From positions 3,636,501-3,700,500 of the forward strand of contig NZ_CP088953.1 of the NCBI RefSeq assembly GCF_021165935.1: a stretch of DNA of 64,000 nucleotides. Reading direction: 5' to 3'. The notes beneath the pieces are model-generated. The model searched no databases and had not been told where the DNA came from. It was given only the letters and a program-made list of their open reading frames with translations. The stretch comes from Microbulbifer elongatus. GTDB taxonomy: Bacteria > Pseudomonadota > Gammaproteobacteria > Pseudomonadales > Cellvibrionaceae. The position numbers and the translations under genes were made by a program. Within the stretch, counting starts at the first letter, position 1; each line of letters begins with the position of its first letter. Positions 1 to 8,462 of the stretch are shown one piece after another.

Positions 1-936
1 ACCCGGGTCGCACAGATCATCGACGACCACCAGATCAATATTCTGTATATCGCCCCCACCGCCATCCGCGCACTGATGGCCGAGGGCAACAAACCGGTGG
101 CCGGCGCCAGTCTGGAGAGCCTGCGCCTGCTCGGCACCGTGGGCGAACCGATCAACCCGGAGGCCTGGAAGTGGTTCCATCGCACCTTCGGTCGCAGCCA
201 GTGCCCCATTGTGGATACCTGGTGGCAGACGGAAACCGGCGGCCATATGCTCACCCCCCTGCCCGGTGCCACCCCTCTCAAGCCCGGCTCCACCACCCGC
301 CCCTTCTTTGGGGTACAACCGGCGCTGGTGGACAACGACGGCAATCTGCTCGATGGCGCGGCCGACGGCAATCTGGTGTTGCTGGGCAGCTGGCCGGGAC
401 AGATGCGCACGGTCTTCGGCGACCACCAGCGCTTTGTCGATACCTACTTCAGCACCTTTGAAAACATGTATTTCACCGGCGACGGCGCGCGCCGCGACGA
501 GGACGGTTATTACTGGATCACCGGCCGTGTGGACGATGTGCTCAATGTCTCCGGCCACCGCATGGGCACCGCAGAGCTGGAGAGCGCACTGGTGGCACAT
601 GAAGCGGTCGCCGAAGCCGCGGTGGTGGGCTACCCCCACGATATCAAGGGTCAGGGAATCTACGTCTACGTCACCCTGAACAACGGTGTGGAACCCAGCG
701 AGGAAATGCACCAGACCCTGCGCAACTGGCTGCGTTCGGAGATTGGCCCCATCGCCACACCGGACTTCATCCAGTGGGCACCAGGGCTGCCCAAGACCCG
801 CTCAGGCAAGATCATGCGCCGTATCCTGCGCAAGGTGGCCGCAGACGAGTGTGAGCAGCTGGGGGACACCTCCACCCTGGCCGACCCGGGCGTGGTGGAT
901 AATTTGGTGTCCAACCGCGCAGCGGCAACGGTTTAG
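1..936 (+). CDS. acs: Acetyl-CoA synthetase, C-terminal part (5' end outside window)
   Basis: AMP-forming acetyl-CoA synthetase activates acetate to acetyl-adenylate and then acetyl-CoA in the cytoplasm. The frame is open from base 1, so only the last 311 residues are visible and the start lies outside. Recognisable are the adenylate-forming motif WWQTETGG, the segment [16 protein letters not shown], the hinge region [13 protein letters not shown], and near the end [15 protein letters not shown]. That last motif holds the catalytic lysine, which in this family is the target of regulatory acetylation. The gene ends in TAG. A response regulator of the CrbR/ErdR type follows on the same strand and a CrbS-type kinase converges on it. 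These are known regulators of acs in Vibrio and Pseudomonas, so the neighbourhood supports the identification. Confidence 0.97.
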   Translation, partial: TRVAQIIDDHQINILYIAPTAIRALMAEGNKPVAGASLESLRLLGTVGEPINPEAWKWFHRTFGRSQCPIVDTWWQTETGGHMLTPLPGATPLKPGSTTRPFFGVQPALVDNDGNLLDGAADGNLVLLGSWPGQMRTVFGDHQRFVDTYFSTFENMYFTGDGARRDEDGYYWITGRVDDVLNVSGHRMGTAELESALVAHEAVAEAAVVGYPHDIKGQGIYVYVTLNNGVEPSEEMHQTLRNWLRSEIGPIATPDFIQWAPGLPKTRSGKIMRRILRKVAADECEQLGDTSTLADPGVVDNLVSNRAAATV

Positions 937-1085
937 CCGACCCACCCACAGCCCAAAGCAGCAGTCCCCAAAAAATAACAAGCAGAAAAATAACAGCAGG
1001 AAGCGGTGGGGTTTTCCCGTTACACTTTTCATTCCAAGCAGAAAACGTGAACCGGGAAAATCCCACTGACCAGGGATGCAAAGCG

Positions 1086-1811
1086 ATGAACGAGCCAGCC
1101 AGTACCGGGCAAGCTGCCCGACAATTTATTATTGCGGATGACCACCCCCTGTTCCGCAATGCCCTGCGCCTGTCTATCCAGCAGAACTTTCCCGGTGCCA
1201 CCATTTACGAAGCCTGCGATATGCAGAGCCTGCAACAGTGCGCCGCGGAGCATCCGGACTGCGACCTGCTGTTGCTGGATTTGCATATGCCCGGCGCCCA
1301 CGGATTCAGCGGGCTGATATTTCTGAGCGGCCAGTACCCGCAGCTGCCGGTGATGGTGGTGTCCGCCAATGAAAAGCCGGAAATCATGTGTAGAGCCATC
1401 GACTACGGCGCCTGCGGTTTTCTGCCGAAGTCCGCCCCGGTAGAGCAGATTGCCACTTCCCTGCAAAAGACCCTGGACGGAGAAATCTGGTTGCCACCAG
1501 CCGTGGCGGACCGCTACGAATCCGGTAATACAACGGAAGAAAATGAAGTGGTGGATGTGATTGCCACACTGACACCGCAACAGTTTCGTGTGGCCACCAT
1601 GCTGGCGGAAGGACTGCTGAACAAGCAGATTGCCTATGAAATGCAGGTCACCGAAGCCACGGTAAAGGCCCACCTCACCGCCCTGTTTCGCAAACTGAAG
1701 GTCAACTCCCGCACCCAGGCGGTGTTGGCACTAAGCAGCCTGGATGTGGAAGCCCCGGGACAGTTCGCCCCGCCGCAGAAGCCAGATTCGAAAAACACTC
1801 CCTCCAATTGA
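1086..1811 (+). CDS. crbR: LuxR-type response regulator, CrbR/ErdR-like
   Basis: A 241-residue response regulator with an N-terminal receiver domain and a C-terminal LuxR helix-turn-helix. The acidic pocket is seen in IIADDHP, the phospho-acceptor aspartate in LLLLDLHMPG, and the conserved lysine in FLPKS. The DNA-binding part runs from LTPQQFRVATMLAEGLLNK through ATVKAHLTALFRKL. I chose the ATG preceded by AGGGA; a GTG 39 bases upstream is also in frame but its extra residues fall outside the receiver fold. It lies about 150 bases after acs and its stop is five bases from the end of the converging kinase gene. In Vibrio (CrbSR) and Pseudomonas (MxtR/ErdR) this regulator type activates acs. 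That this pair does the same is inferred from position. Confidence 0.85.
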   Translation: MNEPASTGQAARQFIIADDHPLFRNALRLSIQQNFPGATIYEACDMQSLQQCAAEHPDCDLLLLDLHMPGAHGFSGLIFLSGQYPQLPVMVVSANEKPEIMCRAIDYGACGFLPKSAPVEQIATSLQKTLDGEIWLPPAVADRYESGNTTEENEVVDVIATLTPQQFRVATMLAEGLLNKQIAYEMQVTEATVKAHLTALFRKLKVNSRTQAVLALSSLDVEAPGQFAPPQKPDSKNTPSN

Positions 1812-1816
1812 GACAC

Positions 1817-4800
1817 TCAGTGATGCCGGTTACGCCCGGCGCGCCCCAGGCGTCGCACCAGATTGCGTAATACCGCCGGTTTCACCGGTTTCGGTAAATA
1901 GAACCAGCCCCGCTCGGTGGCCGCGCTGCGCACTTCCTCGGAAGTATCGGCGCTGATCACAATACCCGGCAATTCGGCCTGCCAGTATTCACACAGCGAC
2001 TCCAGAACCTGCACCCCGGTCGCGCCGCGATCCAGATGGTAATCCACAATCACCAGTGCCGGGGGGCTCGGTGCCCCCCAGTTCTCCAGCGCTTCCTCCA
2101 GTGATGCCGCAGTCACCACCCGGCACCCCCAACCACCGAGAAGGCTTTGCATACCGCGCAGAATCTGGCGCTCGTTGTCGATGCACAGCACCGGTATCGC
2201 CGACGCACTCTCGGTGGCATCGTCGCCCGCGGCCTCCTGCGGCGCCCTCTGACGCTCCCCCACCGGCACACGAATACTGAACATGGACCCGCAACCGGGG
2301 GTGGATGCCAGTCCCAAGGGATGGCCCAACAGGTCGGCACTGCGCCGGGCAATGGCAAGCCCCAGCCCGAGCCCCTTGTCGGCGCTGCGCTCGGAACTAC
2401 CGAGACGCACAAACTCGTCAAAAATGGTTTCTTTTGCTGCGTCCGCGATACCGGGGCCGGTATCCCACACCTGAATTTCCAGTAGCGGCCTGCCCTCCGT
2501 ATCGGAACGGTGGCGCACCCCCAGCAGTATCCGACCACGGGCGGTGTAATGGATCGCGTTGCTTAGAAAGTTCTGCAGGATTCTGCGCAACAGATAACGG
2601 TCGCTGTACACCCAGGTGCTGGTAGGCACGTAGTGCAATGCCAGACCGTGCTCGCTGGCCAGCACGGAAAACTCCGCATTCAGGCCATCCATCAACTGAC
2701 GCAGGGGAAAGTGCGCGCGCTTCGGTTTCAGGTTACCCGCATCCAGCCTGCTGATTTCCCGCAGTGCGCCAATCAGCTGCTCTGCGGAAGTGAGCGCGCT
2801 GTCGATATAGTGAATATCGTCGCCCATTTCCCGCCAGCTGCCTTTTGCGGCCTTGTTCTGCAGCGAGGCAATAAACAGGCGCGCGGCATTGATCGGCTGC
2901 AGCAGGTCGTGACTGGTATGGGCGAGGAAGCGGGTTTTTGCCGCGTGTAATTCCCGAATTTTGATTTCCGCTTCCCCGCGCCGGCGGTTCTCTTCCTGCA
3001 GCGCGCGGTTACTTTCAGAAAGTTCTGCCGTGCGCTGCTGTACGCGATCCTCCAGGCTGCGCCGGGTTTCCTCCAGAGCATCCACTGCTGCGCGGTATTC
3101 ACTGATATCGGTAAAGGTCGTGACAAAACCGCCCCCGGGCATGGGGGTCCCGCGCACCTCCACAATAGCGCCGCTGGGCAGGCGGCGTTCAAATCGGTGG
3201 GCACTGCCGTGGCGCAACAGGTCGAGGCGTCGCTGTACATGGGCTTCCAACCGCTCGGGGTCGTGAGTGTCACCGTAAAGTCCGCGCTCGGCATTGTGGC
3301 GATACAGAGACGCCACCGGACAACCGATATACAGCAACCGCTCCGGGTAATCGAACAGCTCCAGATACTGGCGGTTCCAGGCCACCAGGCGCAGGTCCGC
3401 ATCCACCACACTGATGCCCTGGCTGATGGTTTCCACCGTGGTCTGCAGCAGTTCCTGGCTGAAGCGCAGGCGCTGGGAAGTGCTGTCTACCAGTCGCGCA
3501 ATATCTTCCAGTTTTAACGGGCGGTTGCTGTAGAGCAATGCCATGACCTGATTCGCGGCCGCAGACCCCACAATGCCGGCGAGGATACGCTCGGCATCGG
3601 CAATCACGAAGCGCGAGGCAGCGTCGTCCGGCAGCAGGCGCTGCTGGCTGCGCAGCTCAAAGTCGTTCCAGATCTCCTCCAGCCGCGACGCGCCCACAAA
3701 GGGTTGCAACAGACTCCGCACCTGGCCCATACGGATACCAGTAGGTACCAGGTCCGGTGCCGGGGCATCGGACTGCTCCGGGGTGACAAACGCCAGTGCC
3801 TGACACTGATCGTTGTCATTCTGTCTGGAAACCAGAGACACGCCCACCAGCAGCAGAATATTCCCCAGTAGACTCCAGAAGACCCCGTGGCTCAATGGGT
3901 CCAGCCCGGACACTCCCAGAAACTGCTGTGGGTGCAGTAACGCCACGCCAAACAGGCCGTGCTGGAGAATATCGGAGTCGGGGTACATGGAGGGCACGAC
4001 CAGGCAAAAGAGCCACAAGCCATATCCGGCGATCAATCCCGCCCAGACACCACGGCGGTGTGCCCGCGGCCAATAGAGCGCGGCCACCAGCGCCGGTGCC
4101 AGTTGCGCTGCGGCAGCAAACGACAGCAGACCAATTGAAGCCAGAGCTTCGGTTCCGGATATACCGTGGTGGACTCCCCAGCTCATCAGCATCAGTAAAA
4201 GAATACTGAGGCTGCGAATAAGCCGCAGATGTGTACCCAATGCCACCGCGGTCAGGCGGGTAAAGCGGCTGAGGAACAACCACAGCGGTGCTACCAGTTC
4301 ATTGGAAACCATGATCGAGAGTGTCAGCACCGCAACGATCACCATTCCGGTTGCCGCAGAAAATCCGCCGATATACGCAAAGGTGGTCAGTGCACTGTTT
4401 CCCGCCTGCAGCGGCAGCGTCAGCACCACGCTATCCGGCGCACTCAATCCGGCTGCCACCAGCGGCTGCCCGGCAAGAGAAATCGGCAGTATTAAAATGG
4501 AAAACAGAAGCAGATAAGCCGGTAGCAGCCAGCGCGCCGTGTGCAGGTCTTCCGGTTTGCGGTATTCCACCACAGCCATATGAAACTGGCGCGGCAGACA
4601 GACAATCGCCGCCATCGCCAGCAGGGTCTGGGTGAAAAAATTGATGTCTGGCGCCAACCATTGCAGCTGTGGCTGCCAGGATACTGCCGGCAGCCCACTT
4701 CCCCCGGTTATCAGCAACCACAGTGCCAGTGCCGCCACCGCGGCAAAAGCGAACAGCTTGACGAGAGATTCCAGGGCGATTGCCGCCACGACTCCCACAT

Positions 4801-5353
4801 TGCGCTCCCGCCCCTCCAGATGACGAGTGCCAAAAAGTATCGCGAACAGCCCCATCAACAATGCGGTGGCGAGCGCCGTATCCAGACTGGCAAACCTGTC
4901 CGTACCACCGTCCCCGCCACCAATAACCTCCCAGCCCATGGTGACCGCGCGCAGCTGCAACGCGATATACGGCAGGCTACCGACAATGGCCAGCAGGGTG
5001 ACCAGTGCGGAAAGTCCACGGCTTTTGCCGTAGCGGGAGCCGATAAAATCGGCAATGGAGGTAATCTTCTGACGCTCCCCCACCTGTACCAACTTGTGTA
5101 GAAAACCACCGGCAAACAGGAATAACAGAATGGGCCCGAGGTAGATCGGCAGGTAGCTCCAGGTATCGCTCACCGCCTGCCCCACGGCACCAAAAAACGT
5201 CCACGAGCTGCAGTAGACCGCGAGAGTCAGGCCGTACAGCAATGGGCGCACATGCTGGATCCACCCCATATGCCACCCCGCCCGCCAGGCGACCACAAAG
5301 AGTAGCGCCACATAGAGCAGTGCAAACAACAGCAGAAATGAAGTGCCGACCAT
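1817..5353 (-). CDS. crbS: CrbS-like sodium:solute symporter / hybrid histidine kinase
   Basis: A 1178-residue inner-membrane sensor. About the first 500 residues form a many-helix sodium:solute symporter domain. A PAS domain (around 640-750), a coiled coil, and a HisKA domain with the phospho-accepting histidine in AHTSHDLLQP follow. The HATPase has DTGPGIAD and GLGLGLAIARR, and the C-terminal receiver has its aspartate in IVDYHLDRG. This architecture is that of CrbS/MxtR/CbrA kinases. I prefer the ATG giving MVGTSF, because the longer frame only opens with a TTG 60 bases upstream. It is convergent with the response regulator next to acs, so a partnership is likely. The transporter domain may sense or import a small carboxylate; the ligand is not visible from sequence. 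Confidence 0.9.
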   Translation of the reverse strand: MVGTSFLLLFALLYVALLFVVAWRAGWHMGWIQHVRPLLYGLTLAVYCSSWTFFGAVGQAVSDTWSYLPIYLGPILLFLFAGGFLHKLVQVGERQKITSIADFIGSRYGKSRGLSALVTLLAIVGSLPYIALQLRAVTMGWEVIGGGDGGTDRFASLDTALATALLMGLFAILFGTRHLEGRERNVGVVAAIALESLVKLFAFAAVAALALWLLITGGSGLPAVSWQPQLQWLAPDINFFTQTLLAMAAIVCLPRQFHMAVVEYRKPEDLHTARWLLPAYLLLFSILILPISLAGQPLVAAGLSAPDSVVLTLPLQAGNSALTTFAYIGGFSAATGMVIVAVLTLSIMVSNELVAPLWLFLSRFTRLTAVALGTHLRLIRSLSILLLMLMSWGVHHGISGTEALASIGLLSFAAAAQLAPALVAALYWPRAHRRGVWAGLIAGYGLWLFCLVVPSMYPDSDILQHGLFGVALLHPQQFLGVSGLDPLSHGVFWSLLGNILLLVGVSLVSRQNDNDQCQALAFVTPEQSDAPAPDLVPTGIRMGQVRSLLQPFVGASRLEEIWNDFELRSQQRLLPDDAASRFVIADAERILAGIVGSAAANQVMALLYSNRPLKLEDIARLVDSTSQRLRFSQELLQTTVETISQGISVVDADLRLVAWNRQYLELFDYPERLLYIGCPVASLYRHNAERGLYGDTHDPERLEAHVQRRLDLLRHGSAHRFERRLPSGAIVEVRGTPMPGGGFVTTFTDISEYRAAVDALEETRRSLEDRVQQRTAELSESNRALQEENRRRGEAEIKIRELHAAKTRFLAHTSHDLLQPINAARLFIASLQNKAAKGSWREMGDDIHYIDSALTSAEQLIGALREISRLDAGNLKPKRAHFPLRQLMDGLNAEFSVLASEHGLALHYVPTSTWVYSDRYLLRRILQNFLSNAIHYTARGRILLGVRHRSDTEGRPLLEIQVWDTGPGIADAAKETIFDEFVRLGSSERSADKGLGLGLAIARRSADLLGHPLGLASTPGCGSMFSIRVPVGERQRAPQEAAGDDATESASAIPVLCIDNERQILRGMQSLLGGWGCRVVTAASLEEALENWGAPSPPALVIVDYHLDRGATGVQVLESLCEYWQAELPGIVISADTSEEVRSAATERGWFYLPKPVKPAVLRNLVRRLGRAGRNRHH

Positions 5354-5593
5354 GAATTTCTCACGCAACCAGTTCGGCGTATCTGTATAACCGATGGCGA
5401 GGGCCAGGAGCAATTAGAGAAACGTCGAAGCCCTGGAAACGGCGTATACGGGGCAGGCCACACGGACTTCCGGCAGCACGCAGGGATGAGTACAACGGGG
5501 TAATCTCAGCGGCGCGACTTGACGCACCGGGACGCTGAACTAGGCTTAGTGGGGAAGTTTGGCCCTTCGACAATTATCAAAGAGTATCGCGCC

Positions 5594-5884
5594 ATGATTA
5601 TCGCCACCGATATGCCCGAAGTATCCAGCTGTACCGCCATCGAATGTGCTTACAATACCGATGCCGCCTGCCACGCCCGCGCCATTACGGTTGGCGATGG
5701 CACCAGTCCGGACTGTGACACCTATTTCAGCAACAGCCATCACACCAAGCGCGAACGCAATGCCGGCGTTGGCGCCTGCAAGGTCACCGGGTGCAGCCAT
5801 AATGTCGATTTCGAGTGTGGTGCAGATCAGATCGAGCTCGGTTACAGCGGCGATTCCGTCAACTGCCTGACCTACGCCCACTGA
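5594..5884 (+). CDS. DUF1540 cysteine-motif protein, two motif copies
   Basis: A 96-residue protein with two copies of the DUF1540 cysteine pattern. The first is CTAIECAYNTDAACHA followed by a later cysteine in PDCDTYF; the second is CKVTGCSHNVDFECGA followed by VNCLTYAH. The spacing suggests a small metal-binding knuckle, but the function of the family is unknown. No signal peptide or membrane segment is visible, so it is probably cytoplasmic. The ATG is preceded by AAGAG. It stands alone between the crbS promoter side and the cellulase end, with a strong inverted repeat behind it. Confidence 0.75.
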   Translation: MIIATDMPEVSSCTAIECAYNTDAACHARAITVGDGTSPDCDTYFSNSHHTKRERNAGVGACKVTGCSHNVDFECGADQIELGYSGDSVNCLTYAH

Positions 5885-5942
5885 GCCCAGACAGACACTT
5901 TTCTGCGCATGTGGGTGTGCAGCCCTCCTCCCAACATCAAAT

Positions 5943-5972
5943 AGGGCTGGCAGATTGCTTTCTGCCAGCCCT
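5943..5972. terminator. Hairpin between convergent DUF1540 gene and cellulase
   Basis: A perfect 12-bp inverted repeat (AGGGCTGGCAGA and its complement) around a 6-base loop, in the gap between two convergent genes. Neither side carries a long T run, so it may act as a weak bidirectional terminator or processing hairpin. Confidence 0.5.
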
Positions 5973-6009
5973 CAACTGCTACCTCAAGATCAATCTCTGA
6001 GATTATTGC

Positions 6010-8067
6010 TCAGGGGTATTGCTCAGGGGTATTGCTCCAGAGACGATTCAACAGGTTGGTTTTCCGCTGATCAAACTCAAGCCACTCACCCCATCCGGCA
6101 GTATTGCTCTGCGGATCGTAGGCGTGGCCGTACCAACCACCGGTGTCACCGGATTCCGGGTTGATGGACCAGTAGCAACCCTGGATATTTTTCTCGACCA
6201 TGTAATCGACAAAAATATCCTGCCACTGAGCATCGACCACGCCGGGCTGGATATGATCCCAGCGCGCCTGATCGCGCAGAGCGGCTTTTGCCGGCCAATC
6301 CAGGTTGCCGCCGAACTCACCGACCACAATGGCATAGCCCCTTTCACGCAGGTAGCCAAAGTGCTCGTCCCAACCGGCGCGCAGCAACTCTTCATCGATC
6401 ACGATATTACAGTCGGCATCACCGGCCGCATCGCCCTCCAGACCCTCACATTCCGGCTGCGACACCGGGTCCATGAAGCCTTTCTGCACAAATACGGACG
6501 GACCGTAGGTGTGCGGTGACCATACCAGGCGGTCTTTGGGGATATCCGGCGGGTTGTCACCGGCTTCAAACAGGTTTTCCCCCCAGTTCGGGTTGGTCAG
6601 TTCGTTGCCGTGCGGCACCTGGACAATGGTGTCCGGGGTACCGTCCTGATTACCGGCGGTGGCGGAAACACCCTGTACAAACAACAGCATATGCGGGCTG
6701 ACTTCGTCGATAGCGGCAAACGCATCTTCGGTCAGGCTTTTCCACTCTTCCCAGGTGTAGTCCCAGGGCTCGTTGTAGATATCGATACCGATGATGTTGT
6801 CCACACCCAGCGCTTCTTCGAGGCCAGCCAGCTCGCGCAGGTTATCCAGCCAGATGTCACGGTTATACGCCTGCACATTGGTTACCGAATCCGGGTTGCC
6901 GGTGGCGGCACAAGAGCTGTCTTCCCGCGGGTAATCGTACATATCCCGATCCGCATCCACGTAGGGAGGACGGGCATCCAGGCGACCCGCACGCCAGCCC
7001 ACATAGTTGGAGCAGGAATGCACATCGAGCATGACTTCAATGTTGTTCTGATCTGCGGCGATAATAAATTCTTCCATCGCCTGGCGCGCATTCGGTACAC
7101 GTACCGATTCGTGGTTCTTCAATACTTCGCCACTGGCCTGCGGATCGTCGGGGTCGAGCGTTTGCGGCACCACCGGGAAGCGCACCACGTTCACACCCAT
7201 TGCGGTGATTTCACTCATGGTCTGCTGGATGGTACGGCCTGTGCCCGCACTGCCATTGGCCCAGAAAGTGTTGCCCACGTAGAGCTCCATTGGCGCACCG
7301 CTGGGGTTCACTTCCGCATCGGAAGGCTCATGACGCCCCTCGAGACCGAACCAGGAACCACAATTTACCGGAATGACTTCACCGTTTTTGGTGATGTTAC
7401 CGGTAGCATCCACGCGGAAGCGACCTGCCGTGGGTTCACCACCGGAACTGCCGCCGGAGGAACTGGAAGAGCTGGACGAGCCGCTGCCTGAGCTGGAACC
7501 ACCGGAGGAACTGGAAGAGCTGGAAGAACCACTGCCGGAGCTTGAACCACCCGACGAACTGGAGGAGCTCGAGGAACTGGAAGAGCTGCCGCCAGAGGAA
7601 CCGGATGAACTGGAGGAGCTGGACGAGGAGCTACTGGAGGAGCCGCCGGAGGAAGAGCCACCACCGTTTCCATCTACGCTCACCGGCACGGGCGCCTGGC
7701 CGCCAGGGTTGGCAATAAAGCCAATGATCACTTCACCGCCGGGTGCGATGGTACTGTTGTACGAAGCGGCTGCCACAACGTATTGGCTGGCACTCTGCGA
7801 CTCGAGCACACCATTCCACATGTTGTTGATATCCACATCCATGTTGAAGGATACAGTCCAGTCGGTAAGCGGTTCACTGCCGTCATTGACGACAAGGATT
7901 TCCCCCTGGAATCCGCCGCCCCAGTCACTGACAATCCGCATTTCCGCTTCCGCCGCCATCAATGCGGCCGATGATGAGGCCAGCCAGAAGGCCAGCCCGG
8001 CCTTGGCGCAGGCCCGGTACAGCGATCGCCGCTGAAAGGTTCGATTACCCGAAACACTTGCTTCCAT
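6010..8067 (-). CDS. Exported endoglucanase: CBM2, polyserine linker, GH5
   Basis: A 685-residue secreted cellulase. The ATG (MEASVSG) has GGAGAG upstream; a longer frame adds 11 unlikely residues. A basic N-terminus and hydrophobic stretch ending near ALMAAEA form the signal peptide. Residues of about 38-135 are a family 2 carbohydrate-binding module (WGGGFQGEI, LTDWTVSF). A linker of about 75 residues, nearly all Ser and Gly, follows. The rest is a glycoside hydrolase family 5 domain, with the acid/base glutamate in IYNEPW and the nucleophile glutamate in VVGEFGGN. Polyserine linkers of this kind are typical of Saccharophagus, Cellvibrio and Microbulbifer. It should cut beta-1,4-glucan outside the cell. 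The last codons sit in a tandem 13-base duplication (6005-6030) that sets the final residues EQYP. Confidence 0.92.
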   Translation of the reverse strand: MEASVSGNRTFQRRSLYRACAKAGLAFWLASSSAALMAAEAEMRIVSDWGGGFQGEILVVNDGSEPLTDWTVSFNMDVDINNMWNGVLESQSASQYVVAAASYNSTIAPGGEVIIGFIANPGGQAPVPVSVDGNGGGSSSGGSSSSSSSSSSSSSGSSGGSSSSSSSSSSSSGGSSSGSGSSSSSSSSGGSSSGSGSSSSSSSSGGSSGGEPTAGRFRVDATGNITKNGEVIPVNCGSWFGLEGRHEPSDAEVNPSGAPMELYVGNTFWANGSAGTGRTIQQTMSEITAMGVNVVRFPVVPQTLDPDDPQASGEVLKNHESVRVPNARQAMEEFIIAADQNNIEVMLDVHSCSNYVGWRAGRLDARPPYVDADRDMYDYPREDSSCAATGNPDSVTNVQAYNRDIWLDNLRELAGLEEALGVDNIIGIDIYNEPWDYTWEEWKSLTEDAFAAIDEVSPHMLLFVQGVSATAGNQDGTPDTIVQVPHGNELTNPNWGENLFEAGDNPPDIPKDRLVWSPHTYGPSVFVQKGFMDPVSQPECEGLEGDAAGDADCNIVIDEELLRAGWDEHFGYLRERGYAIVVGEFGGNLDWPAKAALRDQARWDHIQPGVVDAQWQDIFVDYMVEKNIQGCYWSINPESGDTGGWYGHAYDPQSNTAGWGEWLEFDQRKTNLLNRLWSNTPEQYP

Positions 8068-8381
8068 TTTTCTCTCCGGTCGTTGTAACTGATTCACCAC
8101 CGATCATCGATCTGTGGAAAACTGATAGGCACCAATTTCCCGACAACAAGCGGCGAAACAACGTATTTTCAATAGTATTTTCATCGCGCGGCTCATTCGA
8201 GACGCTCTGATACAACGTGCGGATATTGAAAATGAACCCCGTGAAAAGATGAGTTTCAGGCCATTTTTTTACAGTTGAGAAATAATTTATTTTTCTGGAT
8301 CACCAGCGTGAACCGTTACGGAAGTAAAGCGCGGGGACTGTCACAGTAAAAAGCGGGCAAAAAAAATCCCGGCACCAGGCC
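8068..8381 (-). promoter_or_regulatory. Upstream region of the cellulase, ending at the IS
   Basis: About 300 non-coding bases, AT-rich around 8260-8300, that must hold the cellulase promoter. I could not assign a convincing -35/-10 pair or operator. The far end (8361-8381) contains one arm of a terminator that the insertion sequence has split, plus the left target duplication. Confidence 0.4.
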
Positions 8382-8400
8382 TAATGCTGTTCACTTAAGC
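8370..8400. repeat. Left target duplication and left inverted repeat of the IS
   Basis: Bases 8370-8381 (CGGCACCAGGCC) are the left copy of a 12-bp target-site duplication. Bases 8382-8400 (TAATGCTGTTCACTTAAGC) are the 19-bp left terminal repeat, matched perfectly in inverted orientation at the right end. Confidence 0.95.
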
Positions 8401-8426
8401 ATTGCAGCCTAAGGTGGGGCCCCGGA

Positions 8427-8462
8427 AAATCCGGTTTCCAGATCAGGAAACCGGATTTTTTT
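8427..8462 (+). terminator. Hairpin plus T run just before the transposase start
   Basis: A perfect 13-bp stem (AAATCCGGTTTCC, 8427-8439, with 8446-8458) around loop AGATCA, running into seven T. It lies inside the IS immediately before the transposase start codon. Its form is that of an intrinsic terminator that would block transcription entering from outside. Such shielding against read-through is known for other insertion sequences; here it is inferred. Confidence 0.75.

Noticed and set aside
7441..7660. Possible CRISPR or satellite array
   Set aside because: The repetition comes from serine and glycine codons of the linker; there are no spacers or regular repeats.
7373..8035. Open frame on the plus strand rich in Glu-Leu repeats opposite the cellulase
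   Set aside because: It is the complement of the serine-rich linker codons and of the CBM2 region; the cellulase on the other strand is complete and has a clear signal peptide and start site.
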